Positions 1-8,738 of a DNA stretch of 64,000 bases are shown here, one piece after another. The position numbers and the translations under genes were made by a program. This DNA comes from Chryseobacterium nakagawai. GTDB taxonomy: Bacteria; Bacteroidota; Bacteroidia; Flavobacteriales; Weeksellaceae. How positions within the stretch are numbered: position 1 is the stretch's first letter; every line of letters begins with the position of its first letter. Where the stretch lies: contig NZ_LR134386.1 in the NCBI RefSeq assembly GCF_900637665.1, positions 4,704,501 through 4,768,500 on the forward strand. The letters are read 5' to 3'. The notes under the pieces were generated by a model. That model saw only the letters and a program-made list of their open reading frames with translations. It was not told where the DNA came from and searched no databases.

Positions 1-580
1 ATTCCTTATCTTCTCCTAAGAATGCTTTGTCTTCTTCTCCTGAGATCATTTTATTCTTTTGGGAAAGGTACAAGGCCACTTTCATAGCGATATCAGGGTG
101 AAGCCATTTGAAAAACCATTTTGCCACCGGATTGGTAAAAACTTTTTTCATTCTCTTATATCCTTTATCACCAGGTCCGAGACCATCTCCATGAGCCAGT
201 AAAAACTGTTTTCCACCCATTTCAAAATATTGTTTCTGGTAAAAAACCGTGCATCCAATTTCCTCTTCGAGATAATCTTTCATCCAAAGATCATGATTTC
301 CCACAAAAAAATAAATATGGATTCCTCTGTCTTTCAGTTCTGCAATTTTCCCCAGAACACGGATATATCCTTTAGGTACCACATGCTTCCACTCATACCA
401 GAAGTCAAAAAGATCACCCATTAAAAATAAAACCTGAGCATCTTCTTTGATCTGATCCATCCATCGTATAAATTTTTCTTCACGTACCTTACTTTCTTTA
501 GGAGTAGGTGCACCGAAATGCTGATCTGAAGCAAAATATACTTTTTTTCCAGGTTCTAAATTAATTGTTGTCTTTAACAC
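1..580 (-). CDS. lpxH: UDP-2,3-diacylglucosamine diphosphatase LpxH (3' end cut by the window)
   Basis: This is a calcineurin-like metallophosphoesterase that removes UMP from UDP-2,3-diacylglucosamine in lipid A synthesis, peripherally at the inner membrane. About 193 codons are visible. The di-metal motifs appear in order: DQHFG near residue 20, GDLFDFW near 56, GNHD near 96 and HGDGLGPGD near 137. I place the start at a GTG (580-578), which gives MLKTTINLEPGKK. No ATG lies between it and the in-frame stop that coincides with the queD stop. The queD stop is 24 bp upstream, so queD-lpxH is probably an operon. The C-terminus lies outside the window. The family assignment is firm, and the GTG start is inferred. 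Confidence 0.9.
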   Translation of the reverse strand, partial: MLKTTINLEPGKKVYFASDQHFGAPTPKESKVREEKFIRWMDQIKEDAQVLFLMGDLFDFWYEWKHVVPKGYIRVLGKIAELKDRGIHIYFFVGNHDLWMKDYLEEEIGCTVFYQKQYFEMGGKQFLLAHGDGLGPGDKGYKRMKKVFTNPVAKWFFKWLHPDIAMKVALYLSQKNKMISGEEDKAFLGEDKE

Positions 581-604
581 CTTCTGAGCTTTATAGGATA
601 ATAA

Positions 605-1051
605 TTATTGATTGTCTTCTGCAAACCATTCTCCATAAGAATTTTCTGTCTCATGAAGTTTAAGATAAGCCAAGGAAATTCCTTCTGGAAGTCTTGATTT
701 TATTTTGGCTGCAATAGCATACAGCATATTTTCACAGGTGGGTTGGAAGCTGCAATAGATTACTTTATGGCCTTTTTGCTCAAGATCATCACCCAATTCT
801 TTATGAGGAGTCAGGGCATTTAAAAGCACTGCATGATCCCAAACGTCTACGATCTCAGATTTTACGATACTTTTGATATCTCCGAAATCAACTACCATCC
901 CATTCTTAGGGTTATCAATATCATTAATCGGTTTTCCTTTCACTGTTACAAACAGTTTATAAGAATGTCCATGCATATTTTTACATTTTCCATCGTAATT
1001 GTATAGTACGTGGGCTGTTTCGAATGTAAAAATTTTTGTAATACGTATCAT
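605..1051 (-). CDS. queD: 6-carboxytetrahydropterin synthase QueD
   Basis: QueD converts dihydroneopterin triphosphate to 6-carboxytetrahydropterin, the second step of queuosine/7-deazaguanine synthesis, in the cytosol. The protein has 148 residues, normal for the PTPS/QueD fold. Zinc ligands H14, H27 and H29 lie in ETAH and NMHGHS, and the catalytic Cys23 precedes MHGH. The D72-H73 pair (WDHAVLL) and a C-terminal HETENSYGEW complete the active site. It is the first visible gene of a minus-strand pair with lpxH. A catalytic Cys together with this His pattern favours QueD over mammalian-type PTPS. No other queuosine gene is in the window. Confidence 0.92.
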   Translation of the reverse strand: MIRITKIFTFETAHVLYNYDGKCKNMHGHSYKLFVTVKGKPINDIDNPKNGMVVDFGDIKSIVKSEIVDVWDHAVLLNALTPHKELGDDLEQKGHKVIYCSFQPTCENMLYAIAAKIKSRLPEGISLAYLKLHETENSYGEWFAEDNQ

Positions 1052-1326
1052 ATTGCAAAGATAAGGAATTTGAGGTGAGTGTAAAATGATGTCCGGAAAA
1101 GAAAAATACTTATATTTTACCTGATCATACCTTTAATCCGGGACCTTTCATTTTAAAATACATATTTCACTACAATGCCAAGGAAAGGATTGATTATTAT
1201 TTTTTAAATAATTAACTTTGAAATATATAATAAATCTTGATCAAAATTTATTTCTTTAAAGTATTTTAATTACCGGTTCCCCAAAGACTATTGGTTTATT
1301 TATTGAATATTTAAATTATTAATACA

Positions 1327-2793
1327 ATGAAAAACCGGGTGTATAAAATAATATTCGTTTTTTTTCTTTTTTTCCTGTGCGTTGTAAAAGCATATCAGTC
1401 TGAAAATATAATACCTGATAAAAAAGAGCAGTATGAAAAAGAACTGATTCAGTATGCCAAAGATTTTGGTGATGACCCCAAGAAATATATTGACAAGTTT
1501 AAAACTTTACGCAGGAAAGCAATACAAGGAAACATCAGAGAGGTCGCTACTGAATCCCTATATTATCAGGCTTATTGTTTTTATTTTACCAATAAAAATG
1601 ACAGTTCCAGCATCTATTCTCAAAGGGCTATTGAAGAAGCTGAAAAATATAATAATGACAGGATCAAAGCAAAGGCTATGGGATTGCTTGCCATGGTATA
1701 TTCCAGACGTGGATTTACCCATCGTGCATTCAGCTTACTGGATGAGGCCATAAAAGAAATGGACCAGAATGACCACAAGACCAAAGCCCAGCTCTATGCA
1801 CAAGGGCTACAGATTTCAATGTATGCCAGCAACCATGATAAAGAAGATAGTTATTCTATACAGTCTCTTAGAGAGGCTGAACTTTCCGGGGACAAAGGGA
1901 CACTTCGGATGGCATACATAGGCCGGAGCCGCATCGAAAACTACAAAGGAAATGGTGAACAGGCAAAAAAGCTACTGAGAAAAGCAATGGCAACGCTCAA
2001 TGGAGCCGAGGATAATTATATCAGTGCTCATATCAATCTAGGATTTGGAGAAATTTACCACAATCAAAAGATGCCGGACAGTGCAATACTCTATCAACTG
2101 AAAGCTTTAAAATCTGCTATGGCAATAGGAGATAAAAAATTTTTAGCAGATATTTATAATGGGTTAAAAGCATCTTATAAAGCAAAAAATGACTTTGAGA
2201 ATTATAAGATTGCTGATGAAAATGCCGAAAAATTAAATGATAGCCTGAGAGTAATAAATATTACAGAACAGGAAACAGTATTGAATTCCCTTGAGAAAGA
2301 TACGAGGGACAAGCAAATCAAAGAAAAAAGAAAGTATCTTATTATTACTGGTATCTCGATTCTTTTATTACTGTTCTTTCTTTTTATACTGATAAGATAT
2401 TACAGACGTTTATATAAGCTGAAGCTTACTACCAGGGAAAAAGAAAAAATAATCCAAGAAAAACAAAACAAGATCAATACATTGGAGGATGAGATCCAAA
2501 AAGATTCTATAGATGATATTTTACGTTATGCCAAGGAAGATCAGCCCGTTTTCTTAAAAAAATACAGAGAGCTTTATCCTGATTTTTTCAAAAAACTGGA
2601 AACAATAACCCCGGAACTGACTCCCGATGATCTTAAATGCTGTGCTATGATGCATCTTAACTTTACTGCAAAAGAAATAGCATTCTACACCCATGCTTCC
2701 ATTCGTACAGTGGAAAATAGAAAATACCGTATCCGTAAAAAACTGAACCTGGAATCCTCTGTGGACTTAAATGAATTTTTAATAAACTTATAA
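1327..2793 (+). CDS. TPR-repeat membrane protein with C-terminal HTH domain (transcriptional regulator)
   Basis: The protein has 488 residues. An N-terminal signal or anchor (residues 1-22, ending VKA) leads into several TPR-like helical repeats (about 30-310). One membrane helix follows at about 336-357, then a coiled coil (about 365-400), then a LuxR/GerE-like helix-turn-helix at about 431-480 (FTAKEIAFYTHASIRTVENR). This layout, with TPRs outside and HTH inside, is common in Flavobacteriia and is thought to transmit envelope signals directly to DNA. No ligand or target can be read from the sequence. It is divergent from queD (275 bp apart) and converges on the Ere-like gene. Domain calls are firm; the biological role is unknown. 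Confidence 0.8.
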   Translation: MKNRVYKIIFVFFLFFLCVVKAYQSENIIPDKKEQYEKELIQYAKDFGDDPKKYIDKFKTLRRKAIQGNIREVATESLYYQAYCFYFTNKNDSSSIYSQRAIEEAEKYNNDRIKAKAMGLLAMVYSRRGFTHRAFSLLDEAIKEMDQNDHKTKAQLYAQGLQISMYASNHDKEDSYSIQSLREAELSGDKGTLRMAYIGRSRIENYKGNGEQAKKLLRKAMATLNGAEDNYISAHINLGFGEIYHNQKMPDSAILYQLKALKSAMAIGDKKFLADIYNGLKASYKAKNDFENYKIADENAEKLNDSLRVINITEQETVLNSLEKDTRDKQIKEKRKYLIITGISILLLLFFLFILIRYYRRLYKLKLTTREKEKIIQEKQNKINTLEDEIQKDSIDDILRYAKEDQPVFLKKYRELYPDFFKKLETITPELTPDDLKCCAMMHLNFTAKEIAFYTHASIRTVENRKYRIRKKLNLESSVDLNEFLINL

Positions 2794-2820
2794 AAAATCT
2801 TTAAAATCAGTAAAACTTAA

Positions 2821-4080
2821 TTAATACTCTAAATGCTCTGACGCATTAGTCTGTTTAATGAAAACGATCCCATCAAAACATTCATTAAGCTTTAACGGCT
2901 CTGTAATCGTAAATTTTTCTGTTGCAACAGTGATAGGACCATAGCCTACAAATCTCATTTTAAAAGCCTCTCCGTACCCTTTTTCTGAACTATTATCAAA
3001 ATTCACAAAATAATTTTCATAATTATGATTCCCTAGTTTCACCTCCCAACTGTTTTCCAATGGATTCGGGAGTTGATATGATGTATATTTATTACTTTTC
3101 ACTGCACGTGGATCAGTGGTAGCGCTGTAGCTTCCAAAAGAGGTAGAAGTTGCTAATGCATAATACTTTTTTCCATATTTTTCTTTAATGTATCCCCCCA
3201 TTCCATCTACCAGAATCGGTTTGAGAGCAATATGACCGTTATGGGCAAAAAGAATCATTTTTTTATTATAGGTAGCTTGAATTTTCCCAATCATTTCAGC
3301 CATAATAAGGTCTCTCGAAACATCGTAATTTTTTTTACTTGCCTCATAAGGAATCTTAAACCCTTGTTCAAGATTGTATAAAGCAAGTTTTGAACTCAGA
3401 TCCATTTTTTGTCCATACAAACTGTCTGCTTTCTTAGCTAATAAAAATCCTTCTGTACCATTTTTTATGACAGCTTTCATGTCTAGTTTGAAAGACGGAT
3501 CATTCTGTTTTTCCCACATTTCATCCTGTAATCCAGCTTTTATGCGAATCTCATTTGCAATCTCAGTATATTCTTTTCCTAAGCTAACAGGCTTTTTCAG
3601 AACTTCTGCACTCTTTGTAATAACGTCTGTATCGAACCCGGAAATAATTACTTTGTCTGTATGATTACTATTATATTCTCTGATCCACATCAACAGATTA
3701 TAGATTTCTTTGGTCTGCCAGATAGAAGTCATATATTTCTTTAAGGCAATATTCAAATCAATCCCTGAGTTAACAGCCTCATTAAGAAAAGAAGCATCAC
3801 CATACGCACTTTCAAATGCTATAATTTTAAAATCATTTTTACTAATTAATTGTTTAGAAATCTCAGCTCTGATTTCATTAAATTCTTTGGTTCCATGTGT
3901 TCCTTCTCCCAACCCTACTATCGTATGATCTTTCAATTGTTCACTGATGTTTTTTACCGCTTTAACCCTATTCTTTTGGCCAGCAAACTGCTTTGGAATT
4001 TGAATCTCATTTTTGGTATTTTGTGAAAAACCAATTAAAAAACATGATAGAAAGGCAAGAGTTAAGTATCTATTTAACAT
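2821..4080 (-). CDS. Erythromycin esterase (EreA/EreB)-like exported hydrolase
   Basis: The protein has 419 residues with a Sec signal peptide (1-19, ending GFSQ). It carries the Ere family signatures: GLGEGTHGTKEF with E59 and H62, FESAYG with E90, and LFAHNGH around residue 280. In EreB the corresponding Glu and His residues form the active site that opens macrolactone rings. Many environmental Bacteroidota homologues are untested, so macrolide resistance is a family-level possibility rather than a demonstrated trait. It starts 15 bp after the stop of the serine hydrolase gene, and the two probably form one transcript. The signal peptide would put it in the periplasm or make it secreted, unlike cytosolic EreA/B. 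Confidence 0.82.
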   Translation of the reverse strand: MLNRYLTLAFLSCFLIGFSQNTKNEIQIPKQFAGQKNRVKAVKNISEQLKDHTIVGLGEGTHGTKEFNEIRAEISKQLISKNDFKIIAFESAYGDASFLNEAVNSGIDLNIALKKYMTSIWQTKEIYNLLMWIREYNSNHTDKVIISGFDTDVITKSAEVLKKPVSLGKEYTEIANEIRIKAGLQDEMWEKQNDPSFKLDMKAVIKNGTEGFLLAKKADSLYGQKMDLSSKLALYNLEQGFKIPYEASKKNYDVSRDLIMAEMIGKIQATYNKKMILFAHNGHIALKPILVDGMGGYIKEKYGKKYYALATSTSFGSYSATTDPRAVKSNKYTSYQLPNPLENSWEVKLGNHNYENYFVNFDNSSEKGYGEAFKMRFVGYGPITVATEKFTITEPLKLNECFDGIVFIKQTNASEHLEY

Positions 4081-4095
4081 TGTATATTTAATTTT

Positions 4096-5538
4096 TTAGT
4101 TAATTTTCAGGGCTAAATTATTATCCGAAGTTCCATCGGTATTGGCTGTATTGTAAGGAATGGTTAACCATCCGCTCTTATTCATCACAAACTTAAAGCC
4201 ATAGCTTTTTCCCTTTTCAAATTGAGACTTGGGAACGGCAACCTCAAAGAGATTATTCTTTTTAGGAACCATCTGATATGATGGATCATTCATATTCCAA
4301 TTATTAAATGCACCTGCTACTGAAACATTTTTAATGAATTCTGTACTTGAATTCTTAGGATATTGATAGGAAAAAACCACCTTGTCATTTTCTATTCTGT
4401 ATCCATAAATTTCCTTCTTCAGATTGGGATGAGCAAAAGGCTCTGCAATTGTGATTTCTTCAGCCAGCATATAAGGATTCATTAAGTTTTTATCTATAAT
4501 TCCTGCAATATGATTTATCATTTGATACATTACCGGAAAACCTTTATTTCCATTATACATGACAACAATCGCCATATCATGATCTGGAAAAATGCTGTAG
4601 GCATTTACATTTCCTCCCGAAAAACCATATGACTTCGTATTATTGTTATCTGTAATTTCCCAACCATACCCGAATTCCCAGTCATTATTTTTATAGTGGA
4701 ACGGTTTCCACATCATCTTTTTTGTTTCTGGTTTCACAAAATTATTTTTATTGAAATGGATACTCCACTGTAAAAAAGCAGGAAGTGTAACCGCCAAACC
4801 ATTGGCTGAATGGGATCTCACTCCATCAATAGAAGTTAATTTCTCATACTGTTTCTTCTCCGGATTATAATTATATTTCCCTACTCTGTTAGGGATTTCT
4901 TCAATAGAATTAGATGAAAAAACCACCTGATTTCTAGAGTCCGGAAATTGTTTTTCATAAATATACTCTTCAAAACTTTTTCCTGTTATTTTTTCAATAA
5001 TCATAGCAATCAAAAGATAATTTGTCTGATTATACCGGTAATGATCCCCAGCTTCAAATTCATTTTTTTCCTTAGACAAACGGCTAATGATTTCACTATG
5101 GGTTGCTTTTTCTGAGAAATCTTTAATATCAGCCATATCCGGAAGTCCCGAAGAATGGGAAAGAAGATTTTTAATTTGGATATTTTGCCAGTCTTTGGGC
5201 AAGTTCTCTATATACTTTGAAATTTTATCTTCTACTGATAATTTTCCATCCTCTACAAGTTTAAAAAGGCCAACATTGGCAATTAGCTTTGTAGTGGAGT
5301 ATATCCTAAACTTAGAATTGGAATCTACTTTTTTATCACTTTCCAGGTTTTCACGCCCATAGTATTGTTGAAATGTTATCTTATCATTTTTTACAATTCC
5401 TACGGCCATTCCGGGAATTTCATTGATTTGGATAACATTTTTTATATAGCTATCAATTGCTTTTGACTGTTCTGCTGTCTGGCTAAATCCTAAAATGGAT
5501 ATGTTAAAAAATAGAGCTGTTAAAATGGATTGTTTCAT
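4096..5538 (-). CDS. Serine hydrolase, beta-lactamase class C/PBP-like fold, with C-terminal carbohydrate-binding-like domain
   Basis: The protein has 480 residues with a signal peptide (1-20, ending GFSQ). The nucleophile motif STTK is at 81-84. The second motif is YNQ (169-171, in YRYNQTNY) where beta-lactamases have YxN. The KTG position reads SGG (YGFSGGN). These variants are usual in esterase/peptidase members, so beta-lactam hydrolysis should not be assumed. After about residue 400 lies a beta-sandwich resembling the AMPK/CBM48 glycogen-binding fold (VAGAFNNWN motif). It is the upstream gene of a pair with the Ere-like hydrolase. The substrate is unknown. Confidence 0.82.
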   Translation of the reverse strand: MKQSILTALFFNISILGFSQTAEQSKAIDSYIKNVIQINEIPGMAVGIVKNDKITFQQYYGRENLESDKKVDSNSKFRIYSTTKLIANVGLFKLVEDGKLSVEDKISKYIENLPKDWQNIQIKNLLSHSSGLPDMADIKDFSEKATHSEIISRLSKEKNEFEAGDHYRYNQTNYLLIAMIIEKITGKSFEEYIYEKQFPDSRNQVVFSSNSIEEIPNRVGKYNYNPEKKQYEKLTSIDGVRSHSANGLAVTLPAFLQWSIHFNKNNFVKPETKKMMWKPFHYKNNDWEFGYGWEITDNNNTKSYGFSGGNVNAYSIFPDHDMAIVVMYNGNKGFPVMYQMINHIAGIIDKNLMNPYMLAEEITIAEPFAHPNLKKEIYGYRIENDKVVFSYQYPKNSSTEFIKNVSVAGAFNNWNMNDPSYQMVPKKNNLFEVAVPKSQFEKGKSYGFKFVMNKSGWLTIPYNTANTDGTSDNNLALKIN

Positions 5539-5626
5539 TGTTTGTTGATCTATTATTCATAAGACAACAAAAAACTTTATTATGTTACAAAAATTTTTAT
5601 TTTTTTGATAAATGACCCAGCAAATT

Positions 5627-6010
5627 TCAATTGGGCTGTAATTGTTCAACTTTGTACCCTAACTCAGCTAAATAATTCAATCCATTTTGTTTCTTTATTT
5701 TATTCTTTCTGCTCCAACCCTTTTCTATTCCCTGTAAAATAAATTGATGTATATATTTGGGTTCATTGATATTGATCACTTCCATGGAATTTGTTTTGAT
5801 ATTCATCAAACTGATTCCCGATTTCAGAGGCTGCCCCATAATATAATCATCAAAGGTTAGAAAATCAATGATTAATGGAGTCTGTTTTTCACCATTTAAA
5901 AATATCTTTACAGTAAGCGTATTGGTTTCCGTTTCGGCATGAAATTGATCGGTAACAGAATATAAATACGTTCTCTGATTTGTAATTATTTTTCTTAATT
6001 TATTCTTCAC
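5627..6010 (-). CDS. Hypothetical protein in a thioesterase operon
   Basis: The protein has 127 residues. I do not recognise a family. It is soluble, without signal peptide or membrane helix, basic at the N-terminus (MKNKLRKIITNQ) and predicted mixed alpha/beta. Its start overlaps the end of the upstream thioesterase gene by 11 bp, so the two are translationally coupled. Codon use and base composition match the neighbours. Co-translation suggests a related role, but none can be assigned. Confidence 0.65.
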   Translation of the reverse strand: MKNKLRKIITNQRTYLYSVTDQFHAETETNTLTVKIFLNGEKQTPLIIDFLTFDDYIMGQPLKSGISLMNIKTNSMEVININEPKYIHQFILQGIEKGWSRKNKIKKQNGLNYLAELGYKVEQLQPN

Positions 6011-6401
6011 TGTGCTTTTTTAATTTTTCAAGCCAATTGTTTTCCAGCCTCTTAATCTTCTTTGCATTTGTATCAAATAGTACCCAAAGTGTACTTGAAT
6101 CCACTACCAGTTCGTCATTACAATAGAATTCTACTTTCCTTGGCTGCTTAGCTCCTTCCGGGTTTTGCGGATAAGTTTTTACTGTAATTATATCATTGAG
6201 ATATGCTTGTTTTTTGTAACGAATATGATGATCCAGAAGCATCCAGGCATCATTCTCATATTCAGTTTTCTGTTTTAAAAGATTCCAGTGTTCTGCTGCT
6301 ACTTCTTCTACCCAATGTACATATTGTACGTTATTGACGTGGTTATTCTGATCGATATGTTGTTCTGTCACTTTAATCTGTTTTTCATATACTAAATCCA
6401 T
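6000..6401 (-). CDS. Acyl-CoA thioesterase, 4-hydroxybenzoyl-CoA thioesterase-like hotdog fold
   Basis: A single hotdog domain of 133 residues carrying the 4HBT active-site region DQNNHVNNVQYVHWVEE, with Asp and Asn-His-Val-Asn as in YbgC/FatM-like enzymes. It probably hydrolyses an acyl-CoA or acyl-ACP in the cytosol; chain length is not predictable. A longer frame begins at a TTG (6422), but the best -7 box (TAAATTTG on the minus strand, 6420-6427) covers that codon. The ATG at 6401 (MDLVYEK) is therefore the likely start. The gene overlaps the downstream hypothetical gene by 11 bp. Confidence 0.85.
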   Translation of the reverse strand: MDLVYEKQIKVTEQHIDQNNHVNNVQYVHWVEEVAAEHWNLLKQKTEYENDAWMLLDHHIRYKKQAYLNDIITVKTYPQNPEGAKQPRKVEFYCNDELVVDSSTLWVLFDTNAKKIKRLENNWLEKLKKHSEE

Positions 6402-6419
6402 CTTGTTGAAATATTTACC

Positions 6420-6427
6420 CAAATTTA
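6420..6427 (-). promoter_or_regulatory. Bacteroidota -7 promoter box of the thioesterase operon
   Basis: TAAATTTG on the minus strand matches TAnnTTTG, with a TTG about 21 bases upstream in a -33-like position. Its place decides the thioesterase start in favour of the ATG at 6401. Confidence 0.5.
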
Positions 6428-6487
6428 TGATTTAAAATAAAAGATTTCCAATGCTTTCCGTGTAAAAACAACTATGTAGGGTAAAGA

Positions 6488-6519
6488 AAAACGGAACCAG
6501 ATAAATCTGATTCCGTTTT
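6488..6519 (-). terminator. Rho-independent terminator after the OmpH-like gene
   Basis: A 14-position stem with one mismatch and a TAAA loop (AAACGGAACCAGA arm and its complement) is followed on the minus strand by TTTTTCTTT. It lies 22 bp beyond the stop of the OmpH-family gene. Confidence 0.75.
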
Positions 6520-6540
6520 ATAGTATTCAATACATTGAAA

Positions 6541-7113
6541 TTATTTTTTAGCTTTTCCTGCTGCAGGTTTAGAAGTTGTTGTAGCTCCTAGTTTTGCTTT
6601 TACCTGTGCAGTAATATCTTCACTCTCATCTGTGTAAACAAGGTTACTTCCCTGCGTGGCAATATCAAATACAAAGCTTAAGTTTCTTTCTTTTGACACT
6701 GTAAAAATAGCTGTTTTTATTTTTTGTTGTATTGGAGTAAACAGTTCGCCCTGCTTAGCAGAAATTTCTTTAGCTGCCTGTGCTCTTGCCTCTTCAATTT
6801 TTTTACCCAAATTGTCTAATTCCGTCTGTGCTGCAATCAGTTCTTTAGTTAAGGCTTCTTTATTAGTATCGTTGAATGTTTTTTCTTTATCCTGTGCTAC
6901 TTTCAGCTTTGTCTGATATTCATTAATCAGTTTGTCAATTTCAGACTGTTTTGTTTTAGTCAAATTATCAATAGATTCACCAGCTGTTTTTACTTCAGTC
7001 ATATTGTCAAAAATATCTGCAGTATTTACACTTCCGATCTTCTGTTGAGCATTTACAGTATTAGCAGTTAAAGTTAATCCTGCTGCAATAAAAAATAATT
7101 TAATTAGTTTCAT
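6541..7113 (-). CDS. OmpH/Skp family periplasmic outer-membrane protein chaperone
   Basis: The protein has 190 residues from the ATG at 7113. A signal peptide (MKLIKLFFIAAG to VNAQ) is followed by the Skp-like KIGSVNTADIFDNM segment and a long charged coiled coil (about 45-120). A second beta segment (FVFDIATQGSNLVYTDES) and an Ala/Lys-rich tail follow. Skp proteins hold unfolded beta-barrel proteins in the periplasm. The frame stays open to 7191, but the -7 box at 7154-7161 lies inside that extension, so the shorter start is preferred. It is monocistronic, with its own terminator at 6488-6519. Confidence 0.88.
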   Translation of the reverse strand: MKLIKLFFIAAGLTLTANTVNAQQKIGSVNTADIFDNMTEVKTAGESIDNLTKTKQSEIDKLINEYQTKLKVAQDKEKTFNDTNKEALTKELIAAQTELDNLGKKIEEARAQAAKEISAKQGELFTPIQQKIKTAIFTVSKERNLSFVFDIATQGSNLVYTDESEDITAQVKAKLGATTTSKPAAGKAKK

Positions 7114-7153
7114 TATAATATATACTTTTTCGAAAATTCTTTTTTTCCGTGTC

Positions 7154-7161
7154 CAAATATA
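7154..7161 (-). promoter_or_regulatory. -7 promoter box of the OmpH-like gene
   Basis: TATATTTG on the minus strand fits TAnnTTTG and lies 41 bp upstream of the chosen ATG. No clear TTG at -33 is seen. It excludes the longer reading frame as the translated form. Confidence 0.5.
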
Positions 7162-7280
7162 GTATAATTTTTCATTTAAGATCATCTTCATTTTTTAGCC
7201 TTACTTAAAGTATAAAAACTATTCAAAAACAGTGTAAAAATCATACAAAAGCTTTCATCATAAAAGTTTTTTCAACATAA

Positions 7281-7307
7281 AGCCCTCCCCAAAAATTGAG
7301 GAGAGCT
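7281..7307 (-). terminator. Possible terminator after aceA
   Basis: On the minus strand a 10-bp stem (AGCTCTCCTC paired with GGGGAGGGCT, including G-U pairs) encloses a T-rich loop. The tail after it is only weakly T-rich, so this is a modest call. Confidence 0.4.
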
Positions 7308-7339
7308 TCGATAATATGTATAATGCAAAAAACTGAGCT

Positions 7340-8620
7340 TTAGTGAAACTGAGCCGTCTCTGTAGAATCTTTCATCGCTACGGTAGCTGAAGACCCGTTG
7401 GTAACAATGTTCTGAACCTCATCAAAATATCCTGTTCCTACAAAGGACTGATGTTTTACAGCCCTGAATCCTTTCTGTTGTAAAGCAAATTCACGTTCCT
7501 GAAGTTCTGAATACCCAGCCATTCCCTTCTCTTTATAGGCTAAAGCCAATTCAAACATCGCCGTATTCAAAGCATGGAATCCTGCCAATGTAATAAACTG
7601 GAATTTATATCCCATTTTAGCTAACTCTTCACGGAAAGTAGACATTTCTTCAACACTTAGTTTAGCCGCCCAATTGAATGAAGGCGAACAGTTATATGCA
7701 AGCATTTTTCCTGGAAACTTTGCGTGAATTCCATCAGCAAATCTTTTAGCCTGCTCCAAATCTGGATTTGAAGTTTCCATCCAGATCAAGTCAGCGTAAG
7801 GTGCATAAGACAATCCTCGGTCTATCCCCTGTTCTACTCCATTTCTTACTACATAAAATCCTTCGGAAGTTCTTTCTCCTGTTACAAATTTTTTATCTCT
7901 ATCATCAATATCTGAAGTGAGTAAGTCTGCAGCATCTGCATCTGTTCTTGCAATAATAAGACTCGGAACCCCCAATACATCAGCAGCCAAGCGTGCTGCA
8001 ATCAATTTATTAATAGCTTCCTGAGTAGGAACCAGTACTTTTCCACCTAAATGTCCACATTTCTTTGCAGAGGAAAGCTGATCTTCAAAGTGCACACCGG
8101 CAGCTCCTGCTTCAATCATTTGCTTCATCAGTTCAAATGCATTCAGGTTTCCTCCAAAACCGGCTTCAGCATCTGCGATAATGGGAACAAGATATTCTTT
8201 ATCTCCGGCTCCACTTACTGACTGAACCTGATCTGCTCTTAGTAAAGCATTATTGATTTTTTTCACTACAGATGGTACTGAATTCGCTGGATACAAAGAC
8301 TGATCGGGATACATTTCCCCAGAGAGATTTGCATCTGCTGCTACCTGCCATCCTGAAAGATAAATTGCTTCTAAACCGGCATCCACTTCCTGCACAGCCT
8401 GATTACCTGTTAATGCTCCCAATCCTGCCACATAATCCTGAGTATTTAATTTCTCCCAGAATTTCTTAGACATTTCTGTTGCAATCGTATAATCAATAGT
8501 ATAAGAGCCCCGAAGTTTTAAAACTTCTTCTGCGGCATAAGGTCTTTTTACACCATTCCAGCGTGGGTTTGTCAGCCAATCTTGCTCTAGAGCCTGGTTT
8601 TGTTCTTGTCTTGTTTTCAT
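7340..8620 (-). CDS. aceA: Isocitrate lyase
   Basis: AceA cleaves isocitrate to glyoxylate and succinate, the first step of the glyoxylate shunt, in the cytosol. The protein has 426 residues, the usual bacterial size. The signature KKCGH with catalytic Cys188 is at 186-190, [10 protein letters not shown] is at 89-98, and the metal-binding [10 protein letters not shown] follows at 148-157. It lies 118 bp downstream of malate synthase on the same strand, so the pair is probably co-transcribed. The operon is divergent from a RamB/ScfR-type regulator, which would let the cell grow on acetate or fatty acids. The gap upstream of aceA contains degenerate intergenic repeat sequence rather than an obvious promoter. 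Confidence 0.97.
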   Translation of the reverse strand: MKTRQEQNQALEQDWLTNPRWNGVKRPYAAEEVLKLRGSYTIDYTIATEMSKKFWEKLNTQDYVAGLGALTGNQAVQEVDAGLEAIYLSGWQVAADANLSGEMYPDQSLYPANSVPSVVKKINNALLRADQVQSVSGAGDKEYLVPIIADAEAGFGGNLNAFELMKQMIEAGAAGVHFEDQLSSAKKCGHLGGKVLVPTQEAINKLIAARLAADVLGVPSLIIARTDADAADLLTSDIDDRDKKFVTGERTSEGFYVVRNGVEQGIDRGLSYAPYADLIWMETSNPDLEQAKRFADGIHAKFPGKMLAYNCSPSFNWAAKLSVEEMSTFREELAKMGYKFQFITLAGFHALNTAMFELALAYKEKGMAGYSELQEREFALQQKGFRAVKHQSFVGTGYFDEVQNIVTNGSSATVAMKDSTETAQFH

Positions 8621-8738
8621 AATATTTGGATTTTGTTTGTTGAGTTATAGGGTTCGAGATTCGGGATACGAGGTTTAGAATGATTATCAACAGATGTAGG
8701 ATTAAAACTCTTAAACACTCAAGTCTTCGACTCTCAAA

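Noticed and set aside
6402-6422. TTG start for the thioesterase
   Set aside because: The codon falls inside the best -7 promoter box, and the family aligns from the downstream ATG.
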